From: Beijerinckiaceae bacterium
GTDB lineage: Bacteria > Pseudomonadota > Alphaproteobacteria > Rhizobiales > Beijerinckiaceae
Direction: 5' to 3'
NCBI GenBank assembly: GCA_947478405.1
Contig: CANJVX010000023.1
Coordinates: 1-49,713, forward strand
DNA length: 49,713 bases
This document shows positions 19,034 through 28,282 of this stretch, piece after piece. The notes beneath the pieces are model-generated. The model had not been told where the DNA came from. It saw only the letters and a program-made list of their open reading frames with translations, and ran no database searches. Within the stretch, counting starts at the first letter, position 1. Every line of letters begins with the position of its first letter. Made by a program: the position numbers and the translations under genes.

Positions 19034-19321
19034 ATGTCCGTCGACCAGGCTACCGTCCGCCGGATAGCGCATCTTGCGCGTATCGCCGTGCGCGATGAGG
19101 AGGTGCCCCACCTCCAGCAAGAACTCAATGCCATGCTCTCCTTCGTCGAGGAGCTCAGTGCGGTGGATGTCACTGGCGTCGAGCCGATGACCTCCGTCAT
19201 TCCGATGAGCTTGCCCTTGCGCAAGGATGAAGTGACCGGCCATGCCGGTGCCGATGTCGTGACCCGCAATGCGCCGGGCGCCGACGATCACTTCTTCACA
19301 GTGCCGAAGGTGGTGGAGTAA
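19034..19321 (+). CDS. gatC: Asp-tRNA(Asn)/Glu-tRNA(Gln) amidotransferase subunit C
   Basis: Small stabilising subunit of the GatCAB complex that converts misacylated Glu-tRNA(Gln) and Asp-tRNA(Asn) to the correct amides. The 95-aa protein has the family pattern '[17 protein letters not shown]', '[29 protein letters not shown]' and the C-terminal 'LRKDEV...[17 protein letters not shown]'. A GGAG ribosome-binding site precedes the ATG. The stop TAA shares its last base with the gatA ATG (TAATG), indicating coupled translation. Confidence 0.97.
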   Translation: MSVDQATVRRIAHLARIAVRDEEVPHLQQELNAMLSFVEELSAVDVTGVEPMTSVIPMSLPLRKDEVTGHAGADVVTRNAPGADDHFFTVPKVVE

Positions 19322-20838
19322 TGAGTGACATCACCCGCCTGACTTTGGCCGAAGCGCGCGATGCGCTGGCGGCCAAGAAAATCTCCTCACTTGATCTGAC
19401 CAAGGCCCATATCGAGGCTATCGAAAAGGCACGCGGTCTGAATGCTTATATTGTCGAGACGCCCGATAAAGCGCTCGACATGGCGAAAGCTGCAGATGCG
19501 CGCATTGCATCAGGCAATGCCGGACCGCTTGACGGTCTGCCGCTGGGCATCAAGGATCTGTATGCGACGGAGGGCGTGCACATGCAGGCCTGCTCGCATA
19601 TTCTCGATGGCTTCAAGCCACCTTATGAATCCACCGTCACGAGCCAGCTGTGGCGCGACGGCGCGGTGATGCTCGGCAAACTCAATATGGATGAGTTCGC
19701 CATGGGCTCATCGAACGAGACATCTTATTATGGTCCCGTTGCCTCGCCTTGGCTGCCTGCTGGTTGGGATGCTGACAAGGGTCGTGCGGCGCTGAAGGGT
19801 GACAAGAAGGGCCTGCTTGTTCCAGGCGGCTCGTCAGGTGGTTCATCGTCGGCGGTTGCTGCGCATTTGTGCCTGGCTGCAACGGCGACCGACACAGGTG
19901 GCTCGATCCGCCAGCCGGCGGCTTTCACGGGTACGGTTGGCATCAAGCCAACTTATGGTCGTTGCTCGCGCTGGGGCGTTGCCGCTTTTGCTTCTTCGCT
20001 CGATCAGGCGGGGCCCATTGCACGCACGGTACGCGATACCGCCATCATGCTGCGCTCCATGGCTGGCTATGATGCAAAGGATTCCACCAGCGTGAACACG
20101 CCGGTGCCTGATTACGAAAAGTCCGTTGGCGCCTCAATCAAGGGCAAGAAGATCGGTATTCCGAAAGAATATCGTATCGACGGCATGCCCGCTGAAATCG
20201 AAGCGCTCTGGCAAAAGGGTATTGAGTGGCTGCGCGCGGCCGGCGCCGAGATCGTCGACATCTCGCTGCCTCACACCAAAACCGCGTTGCCGGCATATTA
20301 TATTGTGGCACCCGCCGAAGCCTCGTCCAATCTCGCGCGCTATGATGGCGTGCGCTATGGCCTGCGGGTTCCTGGCAAAGACATTTCGTCCATGTATGAA
20401 AATACACGCGCCGAAGGTTTTGGGCGCGAAGTCCGCCGCCGCATCATGATAGGCACCTATGTGCTCTCGGCTGGCTATTACGATGCATATTATGTGCGCG
20501 CGCAAAAGATCCGCACGCTCATCAAGCGCGATTTCGAATTGGCCTATCAGGATGGGATTGATGCGATCCTGACGCCCGCCACGCCGTCTGCTGCTTTCGG
20601 AATTGGCGAGAAGGGCTCAGGTGATCCGGTCGAGATGTATCTCAATGACGTGTTCACCGTTACCGTGAACATGGCAGGCCTGCCGGGTCTGGCTGTGCCG
20701 GGTGGATTGTCAGCCAGCGGCCTGCCGCTCGGCCTGCAATTGATCGGACGCCCTTTCGAAGAAGAGACATTGTTCTCAGTGGCTGAAGTGATTGAACAGG
20801 CGGCCGGGCGTATCAGCCTGCCGCAAGCTTGGTGGTGA
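19321..20838 (+). CDS. gatA: Asp-tRNA(Asn)/Glu-tRNA(Gln) amidotransferase subunit A
   Basis: Amidase-signature subunit that releases ammonia from glutamine for the GatCAB reaction. The 505-aa protein contains the Ser-cisSer-Lys triad: Lys in '[11 protein letters not shown]' (about residue 79), cis-Ser in '[14 protein letters not shown]' and the nucleophile Ser in '[13 protein letters not shown]'. Length is normal for Alphaproteobacteria. It starts on the last base of the gatC stop codon and is followed five bases after its own stop by gatB. Confidence 0.97.
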   Translation: MSDITRLTLAEARDALAAKKISSLDLTKAHIEAIEKARGLNAYIVETPDKALDMAKAADARIASGNAGPLDGLPLGIKDLYATEGVHMQACSHILDGFKPPYESTVTSQLWRDGAVMLGKLNMDEFAMGSSNETSYYGPVASPWLPAGWDADKGRAALKGDKKGLLVPGGSSGGSSSAVAAHLCLAATATDTGGSIRQPAAFTGTVGIKPTYGRCSRWGVAAFASSLDQAGPIARTVRDTAIMLRSMAGYDAKDSTSVNTPVPDYEKSVGASIKGKKIGIPKEYRIDGMPAEIEALWQKGIEWLRAAGAEIVDISLPHTKTALPAYYIVAPAEASSNLARYDGVRYGLRVPGKDISSMYENTRAEGFGREVRRRIMIGTYVLSAGYYDAYYVRAQKIRTLIKRDFELAYQDGIDAILTPATPSAAFGIGEKGSGDPVEMYLNDVFTVTVNMAGLPGLAVPGGLSASGLPLGLQLIGRPFEEETLFSVAEVIEQAAGRISLPQAWW

Positions 20839-20843
20839 GCCCC

Positions 20844-22313
20844 ATGAATGCGACCGCGAAACCCTCCAAACTGATCAAGGGTGCGACAGGCGATTGGGAA
20901 ATTGTCGTCGGTATGGAAATCCATGCCCAGATCACATCCAAGTCTAAGCTCTTCTCTGGCGCGTCCACCACTTTCGGCGGCGAGCAAAACAGCCATGTCT
21001 CGCTCGTTGATGCAGCCATGCCTGGAATGCTGCCTGTGATTAATGAGGAATGCGTCCGCCAAGCGATCCGTACGGGTCTGGGCCTCAAGGCCAAGATCAA
21101 CCATCGCTCGGTCTTTGATCGCAAGAACTACTTCTACCCGGATCTGCCGCAGGGCTATCAGATCAGCCAGTTCAAAGACCCGATCGTGGGCGAGGGCGAA
21201 GTCATCGTCGATGTGTCGGCCACCGAGCAGATCATTGTGGGCGTCGAGCGTCTGCACTTGGAGCAAGATGCCGGCAAGTCGCTGCATGACCAGTCGCCGA
21301 CCGAAAGCTTTGTCGATCTGAACCGCTCTGGCGTGGCGCTGATGGAAATCGTCTCGCGTCCCGATATTCGTTCGGCTGAAGAAGCGCGTGCCTACGTGAC
21401 CAAGCTGCGCACCATCCTGCGCTATCTGGGTACCTGCGACGGCAATATGGAAGAGGGCAGCCTGCGTGCCGACGTGAACGTGTCTGTGCGTCGCCCCGGC
21501 GGGCCGCTCGGTACACGCTGCGAGATCAAGAACGTCAACTCGATCCGCTTCATTGGTCAGGCGGTCGAGGTTGAAGCGCGTCGCCAGATCGCGATCCTGG
21601 AAGATGGCGGCAAGATCAATCAGGAGACCCGCCTGTTTGATCCGGCGCGGGGTGAAACACGCGCCATGCGCTCCAAGGAAGAAGCGCATGACTATCGTTA
21701 TTTCCCAGACCCCGATCTGCTGCCGCTTGAGTTCGATCAGGCGTATGTCGATGCGCTGGCGTGCGAACTTCCTGAATTGCCCGACGACAAGCGCTCGCGC
21801 TTCATCGCTGACTATGGCCTGCCGCCTTACGATGCAGGCGTTCTGGTGATGGAACGCGAATCCGCTGATTATTTTGAAGCCGTGGCCAATGGCCGCGATG
21901 CCAAGATGGCGGCGAACTGGGTCATCAACGAATTGTTCGGTCGCCTGAACAAAGAGAGCAAGACGGTGATGACGTCGCCTGTGTCTGCGCAGCAGCTTGG
22001 CGCCATCGTCGATCTGATTTCGGCAGGCACGATCTCCGGCAAGCTGGCGAAGGATCTATTTGAGATCGTCTGGAGCGAAGGTGGGGATCCCAACAGCATC
22101 GTCGAACAGCGCGGCATGAAGCAGGTCACTGATGCCGGCGCGATCGAGACGGCGGTTGATGAGATCATCGCGGCCAATCCCGACAAGGTCGAGCAAGCGA
22201 AAGCCAAGCCCACAATGCTCGGTTGGTTTGTCGGTCAGGTGATGAAACAGACCGGCGGAAAAGCGAATCCGCAGGCCGTGAATGACATGCTCAAGCAGAA
22301 ATTGGGGATCTGA
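20844..22313 (+). CDS. gatB: Asp-tRNA(Asn)/Glu-tRNA(Gln) amidotransferase subunit B
   Basis: tRNA-binding and kinase/transamidase subunit of GatCAB. It activates the misacylated aminoacyl-tRNA with ATP and uses ammonia channelled from GatA. Motifs are '[12 protein letters not shown]', '[18 protein letters not shown]', '[18 protein letters not shown]' and the C-terminal YqeY-like domain. ATG 20844 ('[13 protein letters not shown]') is chosen over an in-frame TTG at 20829 because the TTG start would overlap gatA and lacks a ribosome-binding site. The operon ends at the strong terminator beginning 22365. Confidence 0.97.
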   Translation: MNATAKPSKLIKGATGDWEIVVGMEIHAQITSKSKLFSGASTTFGGEQNSHVSLVDAAMPGMLPVINEECVRQAIRTGLGLKAKINHRSVFDRKNYFYPDLPQGYQISQFKDPIVGEGEVIVDVSATEQIIVGVERLHLEQDAGKSLHDQSPTESFVDLNRSGVALMEIVSRPDIRSAEEARAYVTKLRTILRYLGTCDGNMEEGSLRADVNVSVRRPGGPLGTRCEIKNVNSIRFIGQAVEVEARRQIAILEDGGKINQETRLFDPARGETRAMRSKEEAHDYRYFPDPDLLPLEFDQAYVDALACELPELPDDKRSRFIADYGLPPYDAGVLVMERESADYFEAVANGRDAKMAANWVINELFGRLNKESKTVMTSPVSAQQLGAIVDLISAGTISGKLAKDLFEIVWSEGGDPNSIVEQRGMKQVTDAGAIETAVDEIIAANPDKVEQAKAKPTMLGWFVGQVMKQTGGKANPQAVNDMLKQKLGI

Positions 22314-22364
22314 ATCAGACGCATTTCGGGAGGAGTGATTCTCCCGATTTGCGCGATTCGTATC

Positions 22365-22394
22365 GCGCCGCGGTCTCCGCGGCGCTTTTTTTTT
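22365..22394 (+). terminator. Intrinsic terminator of gatCAB
   Basis: GCGCCGCGG (22365-22373), loop TCT, CCGCGGCGC (22377-22385), followed by nine T. A textbook rho-independent terminator 50 bp after the gatB stop. Confidence 0.93.
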
Positions 22395-22933
22395 AAAAAA
22401 AATCGCCTTCTGCAAATTTTTTTTTCGTCCATTTGCAGCCCTATTCGTAGGCTGTTGCTGTCCTGCTCTCAGGTCTAAGGGGGCGCTCTTTAGAGCCTTG
22501 GATGAGGACAGAAAAAATGCGTCCTGTGGAGTTTTGGGGCTTGACAAGAATCGAACCCAGAAGCGGCCCGTTTAATCTTGGTTAACGCGACCCCATACGA
22601 AAAAAAGCTCGTAAAAATAGGCATTTCTTGATCAGGGTGGAGAGTGGTGGTGCATTGCGCCCTCTAAGATCGGTCGATTTTCGGGGGTGATACGGCCCCG
22701 CATCGAGGGCGTCACACCTATGCGTCTACGTCATCCAAATCATCCCGCAAGCAGTCTTGAATCAAAGCTCATGTATGCTTGCGATGCGATGCATTTGCGA
22801 GGTCATGACTGGGTCGAAAACGAGTAATCAGACAAACAGACACTTGCACCACTCGTTAACGAGGCTAGGTTATCCACGCCTCATGCCGGTACTCACTTTC
22901 TTTTGCCGGCGGACAAATCAGAGGGGACCTCAG
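22395..22933. other. Gene-free interval upstream of the histone H1-like gene
   Basis: About 540 bp with no credible ORF. Two mutually exclusive hairpins can form around AGGAC(AG) at 22505-22511: with CTGTCCT at 22458-22464 (enclosing a GCTCT/AGAGC hairpin), or with GTCCT at 22521-22525. A perfect palindrome lies at 22852-22863. The long leader may carry regulation of the downstream gene. No known riboswitch was recognised. Confidence 0.5.
22844..22871 (+). promoter_or_regulatory. Palindrome in a possible promoter of the H1-like gene
   Basis: CTCGTTAACGAG (22852-22863) is a perfect 12-bp palindrome, 70 bp before the ATG. It falls in the 16-bp spacer between TTGCAC (22844-22849) and TAGGTT (22866-22871), a weak sigma-70-like pair. 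It could be an operator. The evidence is sequence symmetry only. Confidence 0.3.
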
Positions 22934-23224
22934 ATGGCTAAGGCAACAACGAAGCGTAAGCCGGCTGCAAAGAAGACTGCAGCCAAGAAGACCGCCCGCA
23001 AGGGTGCGACCAAGAAGGCCGGTAAGAAGGCCGTGAAGAAGACTGCCAAGAAGGCCGTGAAGAAGACTGCCAAGAAGGCCGTCAAGAAGACTGCCAAGAA
23101 GGCCGTCAAGAAGACTGCCAAGAAGGCCGTTGCCAAGAAGACCGCCAAGAAGGCTGTCAAGAAGGCTCCTGCCAAGAAGCGCGTCGCCCGCAAGGCGAAG
23201 GTTGCTGCTCCGGCTTCGGCCTAA
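22934..23224 (+). CDS. Histone H1-like Lys/Ala-rich DNA-binding protein
   Basis: A 96-aa highly basic protein, about half Lys and Ala, made of the eight-residue unit KKAVKKTA repeated four times in near-identical copies between about residues 31 and 62, flanked by less regular KKTA/KKAP units. Such proteins resemble the C-terminal tail of eukaryotic histone H1 and bacterial Hc1/AlgP-type proteins, and are thought to bind and condense DNA in the nucleoid. ATG 22934 follows AGAGGGGA. The frame is open upstream to 22757, but that part is ordinary sequence and is not included. Repeat number may vary between strains because the DNA repeats are near identical. Confidence 0.88.
   Translation: MAKATTKRKPAAKKTAAKKTARKGATKKAGKKAVKKTAKKAVKKTAKKAVKKTAKKAVKKTAKKAVAKKTAKKAVKKAPAKKRVARKAKVAAPASA
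23024..23119 (+). repeat. Four tandem 24-bp repeats within the H1-like gene
   Basis: Units at 23024-23047, 23048-23071, 23072-23095 and 23096-23119 begin AAGAAGGCCGT(G/C)AAGAAG and differ at one position. A partial fifth unit follows. Near identity suggests recent expansion by slippage or recombination. Confidence 0.9.
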
Positions 23225-23338
23225 TTCTTGGGGCCTGCTGCAAGGCAGGGTCAGGAATAGTCGCACGACACGATTGCCCTCTGTGGTGATCGTGTCAGCG
23301 GCGGAATGGTTAGGCAGATTCTTCTGTCGTCATTCGAG

Positions 23339-23382
23339 ACGCCTCTCTCGTCCCGCCGTGGATCAGAGAGGCGTTTTCTTTT
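23339..23382 (+). terminator. Intrinsic terminator after the H1-like gene
   Basis: ACGCCTCTCT (23339-23348) pairs with AGAGAGGCGT (23365-23374), followed by TTTCTTTT. It is about 115 bp beyond the stop codon. Confidence 0.75.
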
Positions 23383-23507
23383 CAAGTGGGTCTTTTGCCT
23401 GCGCGCAGGTGTTTTCGCACCAGCCCAATAGTCACGAGCATGCTTTTTCTCGGCGCTCAGATGCGTGCCTTCGCTCCATTTACTCTTTTGATTGTTGGTC
23501 TGCAGCC

Positions 23508-24239
23508 TCAGCGGGCGTCAGCTGTTCTCTCATCCGTTGTGGATGGGCTATCGGCTTTGCGAAGCGCATTCAGCAGTCCCTTGCGCTTTGCTTCCTGGTG
23601 ATAGCCGGTCATGTAGAGGCGGCGCGCCTTCTCTTCATCGCCGCCAGAGACGATCCAAGCATTGGCAAGATAGGGCATGGAATAGGTCAGGTTGGTTTTG
23701 GCATCGAGCAGCCCTATGACATCGCCCACATAGCCCATGGATTTGGCAGTCGGTAGGCTTACCTGCATGAGGCCGAAATGTACTTTGGTGCGCGACACGG
23801 GATTGTAGCGGCTCTCTTGCTGCACGATACGATGCGCTAGGCGCTCGGGTACGCCATGATGGCGCGCATAATCTCCAATCATGCTGTGCAGGGGCGACGC
23901 TGAATTCTCAGAGGTGCGCGCGTTATCTCTTGGCGCAGTGCTGCGGGACACGCGCGTGACACCGCCCTCATTATCTGTGGGGAGCTGGTCGAGAAACTTG
24001 GGGCGTGGAATGGGAAGGGGGACCCGCTCCGGCGTTGCTGCTATTTGCGCGCGCGGCTCGTCAACTGGTGCTGTTTGAGCCTCATGATGGGCGGATGCTG
24101 AAACTAACGCATCGATCCAGTCAGGACGTGGAACAGGCAAGGGCATGCGCTCGCCTGCCGTCTGGGCTGCTAGTGGCATCAACAGCAGCAAGGACGCAGC
24201 CTGTGCAGCCGCGCGCAACTTTGCTTGGGAACCGACCAT
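23508..24239 (-). CDS. Lytic transglycosylase (SLT domain), exported
   Basis: Predicted periplasmic murein hydrolase cleaving the MurNAc-GlcNAc bond with 1,6-anhydro product. The 243-aa protein has an N-terminal signal sequence with hydrophobic core 'AASLLLLMPLAA' and a Pro-rich, low-complexity linker (about residues 30-110) with two 'PLP(V/I)PRP' repeats. The SLT domain carries the catalytic Glu in 'IVQQESRYNP' and the family motif 'HFGLMQVSLPTAKSMGY'. ATG 24237-24239 has an AGGAGA ribosome-binding site at ideal spacing. Small stand-alone SLT proteins of this type often act in local wall opening. No secretion-system genes are adjacent. Confidence 0.88.
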   Translation of the reverse strand: MVGSQAKLRAAAQAASLLLLMPLAAQTAGERMPLPVPRPDWIDALVSASAHHEAQTAPVDEPRAQIAATPERVPLPIPRPKFLDQLPTDNEGGVTRVSRSTAPRDNARTSENSASPLHSMIGDYARHHGVPERLAHRIVQQESRYNPVSRTKVHFGLMQVSLPTAKSMGYVGDVIGLLDAKTNLTYSMPYLANAWIVSGGDEEKARRLYMTGYHQEAKRKGLLNALRKADSPSTTDERTADAR

Positions 24240-24462
24240 TAAATCTCCTCGGCGGGGAGGGCGATCGCGCGACGGGCGCGGCCTTTCCCCAGAGCGTATT
24301 CAAGCCTCAACACGGCCTGATTCGGTCGATTTAACGCGGGGACCCTTTTCAGCCCCCTTCGACTTGCCCTATTGGTGAATCACTTATGCGGTCTTGTCGG
24401 CCGCAATTGTGGCAGGAAGGCGGCAAGCCCTCGCCATAATGACAATGTTGCACCTGGATTGA

Positions 24463-25401
24463 ATGATGCCCATTGACGCGAGAAGCCACCCGAAATCCAA
24501 GTCCCGCTCGGCTTTGGATTCGGTGCGCCCCTACAAATGGCGCATCGGACTTACTTATGCGCTGACCTTCCTCGAAGATCTGCTGGAGCTTTCTTACCCT
24601 TGGGCAACAGGTCTGGCGATCGATGGGCTGATTGCCCATGAGTTTCATCATGCGCTGCCTATCGTGTTCGCATGGGCGGGGCGCGCCACCATCGGCTGCT
24701 TCCGGCAGATGTATGACACGCGCGTCTATACGCAGGTCTATAATGACATTGTCGAGGACACGATCATCCGGCAGCGCAGCGCCGGTATCGAGGCCACCTC
24801 AGTGGCCGCGCGTTCGGCCATGTCGCGCGAATTCGTCACCTTTTTCGAGATTGATGTTCCCGTTGTCATCACCTCGTTGATCCATATTTTTGGCTCGGCG
24901 ATCATTCTCTTCTGGTACGATTTCACCATCGGTGGGCTTGCGGCCCTGCTGTTCATTCCCGTCTATCTGGTCAACAAGGTCTATGTGCGGGTCACCACGC
25001 TGCTGAACCATGGCCTGAATGACCAGCTCGAAAAGGAAGTGGGCTATATCGAGCATTATCGGCGGGATGAGGTGCGCGCACATTTTACGGCTGTGCGGAT
25101 GTGGCGCGTCAAATTGTCGGATGCGTCGGCGTTCAACTGGACCATCATCGAAATTCTGTCGATCTTTGTCTTCATCGCGATCCTCCTTCGGGCCACTGTT
25201 CTGCCCGACAATGAGGCAGGCGATATTTTTGCTATCCTTGTCTATGTCTGGCGTTTGATGGAGGGGCTCGATCACGTGCCCACCATCGTCCAACAATTGA
25301 CGCGGCTGCGCGATATTTCGATCCGCATCGGACAGGGCGCGAGCTTGGAGGATGTGTCGGAGGTTCTTGAAGAAACAGAGCCAGACGAAAAGCCACTTTG
25401 A
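24463..25401 (+). CDS. Stand-alone ABC exporter transmembrane domain protein (no ATPase domain)
   Basis: A 312-aa membrane protein resembling the six-helix membrane domain of type IV (exporter) ABC transporters: an N-terminal cytoplasmic elbow ('VRPYKWRIGLTYALTFLEDLLELSYPW'), about five to six hydrophobic helices, and coupling-helix-like soluble segments. It lacks Walker A, signature and Walker B motifs, and its last 35 residues are acidic ('EVLEETEPDEKPL'). It would need an ATPase from elsewhere or have a non-transport role. The only nearby ATPase domain is in the frameshifted transporter 400 bp downstream, which has its own membrane domain. The start has only a weak ribosome-binding site. 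Confidence 0.7.
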   Translation: MMPIDARSHPKSKSRSALDSVRPYKWRIGLTYALTFLEDLLELSYPWATGLAIDGLIAHEFHHALPIVFAWAGRATIGCFRQMYDTRVYTQVYNDIVEDTIIRQRSAGIEATSVAARSAMSREFVTFFEIDVPVVITSLIHIFGSAIILFWYDFTIGGLAALLFIPVYLVNKVYVRVTTLLNHGLNDQLEKEVGYIEHYRRDEVRAHFTAVRMWRVKLSDASAFNWTIIEILSIFVFIAILLRATVLPDNEAGDIFAILVYVWRLMEGLDHVPTIVQQLTRLRDISIRIGQGASLEDVSEVLEETEPDEKPL

Positions 25402-25814
25402 TAAATGTCTTAAGGTTCAGCTGTAGCCTGCGCAGCCAGACCTAAAGCAATTGCCTGTAGTGATTAATATTGCTGGATTCTTGTCCCGTGACGCCCTCCT
25501 GGGGGCTTGGGCCAACGTTGTGAGCCAGACATTGTTCGTCATGAATGGCAGCCATCGAGTTTCTGTGGCAGTGATTCAGCTCCGCTTCAGGTAGCCCTTT
25601 GGGCCCGATGAGCGCTTTCCAAACATCCAAGCGCAACCGGACGCGCTCTCAACCATTGCCTCCATGATCACCGTTGCGTGAGAAGCGGGGCAGTCTCACG
25701 CGGTCGTGACTCGAAACGCCGCGGGAGGCACTGCGTACGTCTTTCGGAGCGTCTGGGAGGATGTTTATCCTCGCGTCATGCTCGACATTAAGGGGCGCCA
25801 AACGGGATGACGAA
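25402..25814. other. Gene-free interval, no recognised feature
   Basis: About 410 bp between the ABC membrane-domain gene and the frameshifted ABC transporter. Small frames here lack ribosome-binding sites and recognisable protein patterns. I see no terminator with a T-run, RNA or repeat. Confidence 0.5.
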
Positions 25815-27637
25815 ATGACCGGGACGCCTTTCGAGCAGAGCCGTGAGGCGGGTGTTGGGGGGCAATCGCATCTCTTGCGCTCGTTCATCCGCGTTGCAGG
25901 TGGCTATTGGCGAGGCGCCACCGCGCGCGCGGCCGCTCTCCTGACCGTTGGACTGGTTGGCTGCCTCATCGTCAAGCTGCTTGTCGATGTCGCGATGAAT
26001 CGTTGGAACCGCTGGTTCTTCGATGCGCTCGAACATCATGACACGGGCGGGGCTGCTCTGGCGGCCTTTGCCTTTCCGGTTCTTGTCTTTTGCGTTGCAG
26101 CGGTTGGCGTGGGCATTCTCATATGCCGCGAGACGCTGCAGGTGCGCTGGCGCGAATGGTGTACGACAAACCTACTCGACCGCTGGCTCTTCGATCAGCG
26201 CTTTTACCGCATGCGCATTGCCCGTAATGGTCTGCCCAATCCGGAATATCGCATTTCCGACGATGTGCGCATGGCGACAGAACCGCTGACCGATTTCGCC
26301 ATCGGCCTGTTTACCGCTGTCCTTACAGCCTCCACCTTCGTCGTGATTTTGTGGACGGTGGGCGGGGGTTGGATGTGACCCTTGGCAAACATGTTTTCCA
26401 TATTCCCGCGTTCATGGTGATGGGTGCGCTGCTCTATGGTGTCCTCGTCTCGGCTTTCATGCCGCTTGTGGGCGGGGGATTGTCCAAAGCTGTTGCCGCC
26501 CGCAACGAGTCCGAGGCGCTGTTTCGCGCCGAGATGATCGCGCTACGCGAGAATGCTGAAGCCATCGTGCTGACCCAGGGCGAGGGCCATGCGCGGCGCC
26601 AGCTCGCAAGGACATATGGGTCGTTGGCCTCCAAATGGATGCGGGTCGTATCCCAGCACGCGCGCATCACCTGGCTGACCAATGGCAATGCGGCGATGGT
26701 GCCTGTCTTCCCGCTGGTTCTGGCGGCGCCCAAATATCTTGCGGGCGACCTGTCGCTGGGCGAGGTGATGCAGCTGGCGTCTGCCTTCGTGCAGGTGCAG
26801 ATCGCGATTGGCTGGCTTGTCGATAATTATGTGCGTGTGGCCGAATGGTCTGCTTCGGCGCGCCGTATCGTTGAGCTCAACGATGCCATGGCCGATGCCG
26901 ATTGTGGCGAGCAGAATGGTGTGCCGCTGATCAAGCGTCCGCAAGCCGATGCACTGACGGTGGATCTGCATGAGCTGCGGCTGATGCGCCCATCAGGCGA
27001 AATTGTGGTCGCGCGCGCCCATGCGCGTTTTGCACCGGGCGACCGCATTATCGTTAGCGGGGCAGCGGGCGTTGGCAAATCGAGCCTGTTGCGGGCGCTC
27101 GCAGGCCTTTGGCTATGGGGCGATGGCGAGATCCGCGTGCCCCATGGCGAGCATGTGTCTTATGTCGCGGCCAATCCGTTTCTGCAGGCGGGTCGCCTAA
27201 GTGATGTGATCTGTTTCCCCTCGGGCTTGGAGGCCTATTCAACAGCCTCTTGCTTGCGCGCGCTGGAAGTCTGTGGCGCTGAACATCTGGCCGAGCGACT
27301 CGATGAGACGGATCATTGGCAACATGTTCTCTCAGCCAGCGAGAAGCAGCGCGTGGCGCTGGCGCGCCTTTTGGTGACGCGCCCGGGCATCGTGATCTTG
27401 GAAGATGCCTTTTCCTGTTTCGGTGCGCCTGAACAGATTGAGCTGTTTGATCGCCTCGCGCGCCATTTGCCGCGGGCGATCCTCATCACAACCGGCGGGG
27501 CCGCGGGCCTTGCCGATCTGCATTCGCGCCGCTTCGTTCTCGAAAGGGATGCGGCGGGCGATGTTCGTCTCACTGAACGGGGAGCAGAGCTTCATGCCGT
27601 TCGGGGGGTTTTGCCAGTAACAGGGGGCACGACATGA
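25761..27637 (+). pseudogene. Frameshifted YddA/SbmA-like ABC transporter (membrane + ATPase fusion)
   Basis: Two frames together make one ABC_membrane_2-type half-transporter. The 5' part (25761 or, better, ATG 25815 to 26378) holds the family block 'NRWNRWFFDALEHHD', 'VRWREWCTTNLLDRWLFDQRFYRM' and 'NPEYRISDDVR'. The 3' part (open frame 26351-27637) continues with the last helices and the ATPase. The break is at the G5 run 26364-26368: adding one G joins 'WTVGGG' to 'LDVTLGKHVF', as expected for an intact protein. The ATPase domain is also eroded: Walker A 'GAAGVGKSS' is good, but the signature is 'LSASEKQR', Walker B ends 'ILEDAF' instead of LDEA, and the switch His is replaced ('ITTGGAA'). 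Possibilities are a pseudogene, sequencing error in the homopolymer, or -1 frameshifting. The last 4 bp overlap the next gene (ATGA). Confidence 0.8.
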
Positions 27638-28218
27638 ATGAGCATGTGAATCGCAAATTGCATTTTTGGGATGCTGTCTGGGATCTTCAGGTTGAGACCT
27701 GTCCCTGCGATGTGCATTTCTGCGACTGGATCGAAAAGAAAGGCGTCACCGATGCTTCGATCTTTCACTTCGGCACAGGCAGCCATCACATCGTTGGGAT
27801 TCGTCAGGCAGAGAACCGCAGCCGCAATTGCGTCTATGGCATTACAGCAAGCCCTGGCGAGTATGAAGCCTTCATCAAGCTCGCCATTGACCGGCCGGAG
27901 GTGGAAAAGACCTATAAGGCTGTTTTCGGCGACATCTACCAATTGGAAGATCGTCTGTTGCCGCGATTCGATGTGGTGAGCCTCTTTCACCTGTGCGAAT
28001 TCCGCAATGAGCGCAATGATCTTTATGGCGCGCTCACCGACCGCGAAGTGACGGATCTTCTGACCCATAAGACGCGCTCGGGTGGCTATATTCTTTTCTA
28101 TACGAAGTCCTTTGCCTTCGACACAGCTCAGTCCACGGTGATCGAGCAATGGGAGAAGGAAAGCGGGGTTGAGAAGGTCGGCTTGTATAAGACATTGTTG
28201 ATCTATCGCAAGAAGTAG
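27634..28218 (+). CDS. Conserved hypothetical protein with methyltransferase-like fold pattern
   Basis: A 194-aa soluble protein without a family I can name. Its segments follow a class I SAM-methyltransferase order: a first strand and glycine turn 'IFHFGTGSHHIVGI' (about residues 43-56), an acidic strand end 'VYGITASPGEY', 'PRFDVVSLFHLCEF' (about 110-123) and 'SGGYILFYTKSFAFD'. The glycine turn is poorer than the usual GxGxG, so activity is uncertain. The N-terminus contains three clustered Cys (CPCDVHFC) that might bind metal. ATG overlaps the stop of the frameshifted transporter (ATGA), so it was or is coupled to it. Confidence 0.65.
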   Translation: MNEHVNRKLHFWDAVWDLQVETCPCDVHFCDWIEKKGVTDASIFHFGTGSHHIVGIRQAENRSRNCVYGITASPGEYEAFIKLAIDRPEVEKTYKAVFGDIYQLEDRLLPRFDVVSLFHLCEFRNERNDLYGALTDREVTDLLTHKTRSGGYILFYTKSFAFDTAQSTVIEQWEKESGVEKVGLYKTLLIYRKK

Positions 28219-28282
28219 TCTCCGTAAGGTCGCATTTGCTTTGGCGCAAGGCGGGTCCGTTGCGGTTTGCTAGCATGTAGTC

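Noticed and set aside
20547-21689. 380-codon minus-strand ORF
   Set aside because: Antisense to gatA/gatB; composition is that of a shadow frame.
22541-22575. tRNA-like GAATCGAACCC (T-arm on the minus strand)
   Set aside because: No T-stem complement, acceptor stem, D-arm or anticodon arm can be assembled around it.
22571-22585. Possible CtrA box TTAA-N6-TTAAC upstream of the H1-like gene
   Set aside because: Spacer is 6 bp rather than 7 and the site is about 350 bp from the gene; insufficient.
25442-25636. 64-codon minus-strand ORF in the gap before the ABC transporter
   Set aside because: No ribosome-binding site and no family resemblance; composition not convincing.
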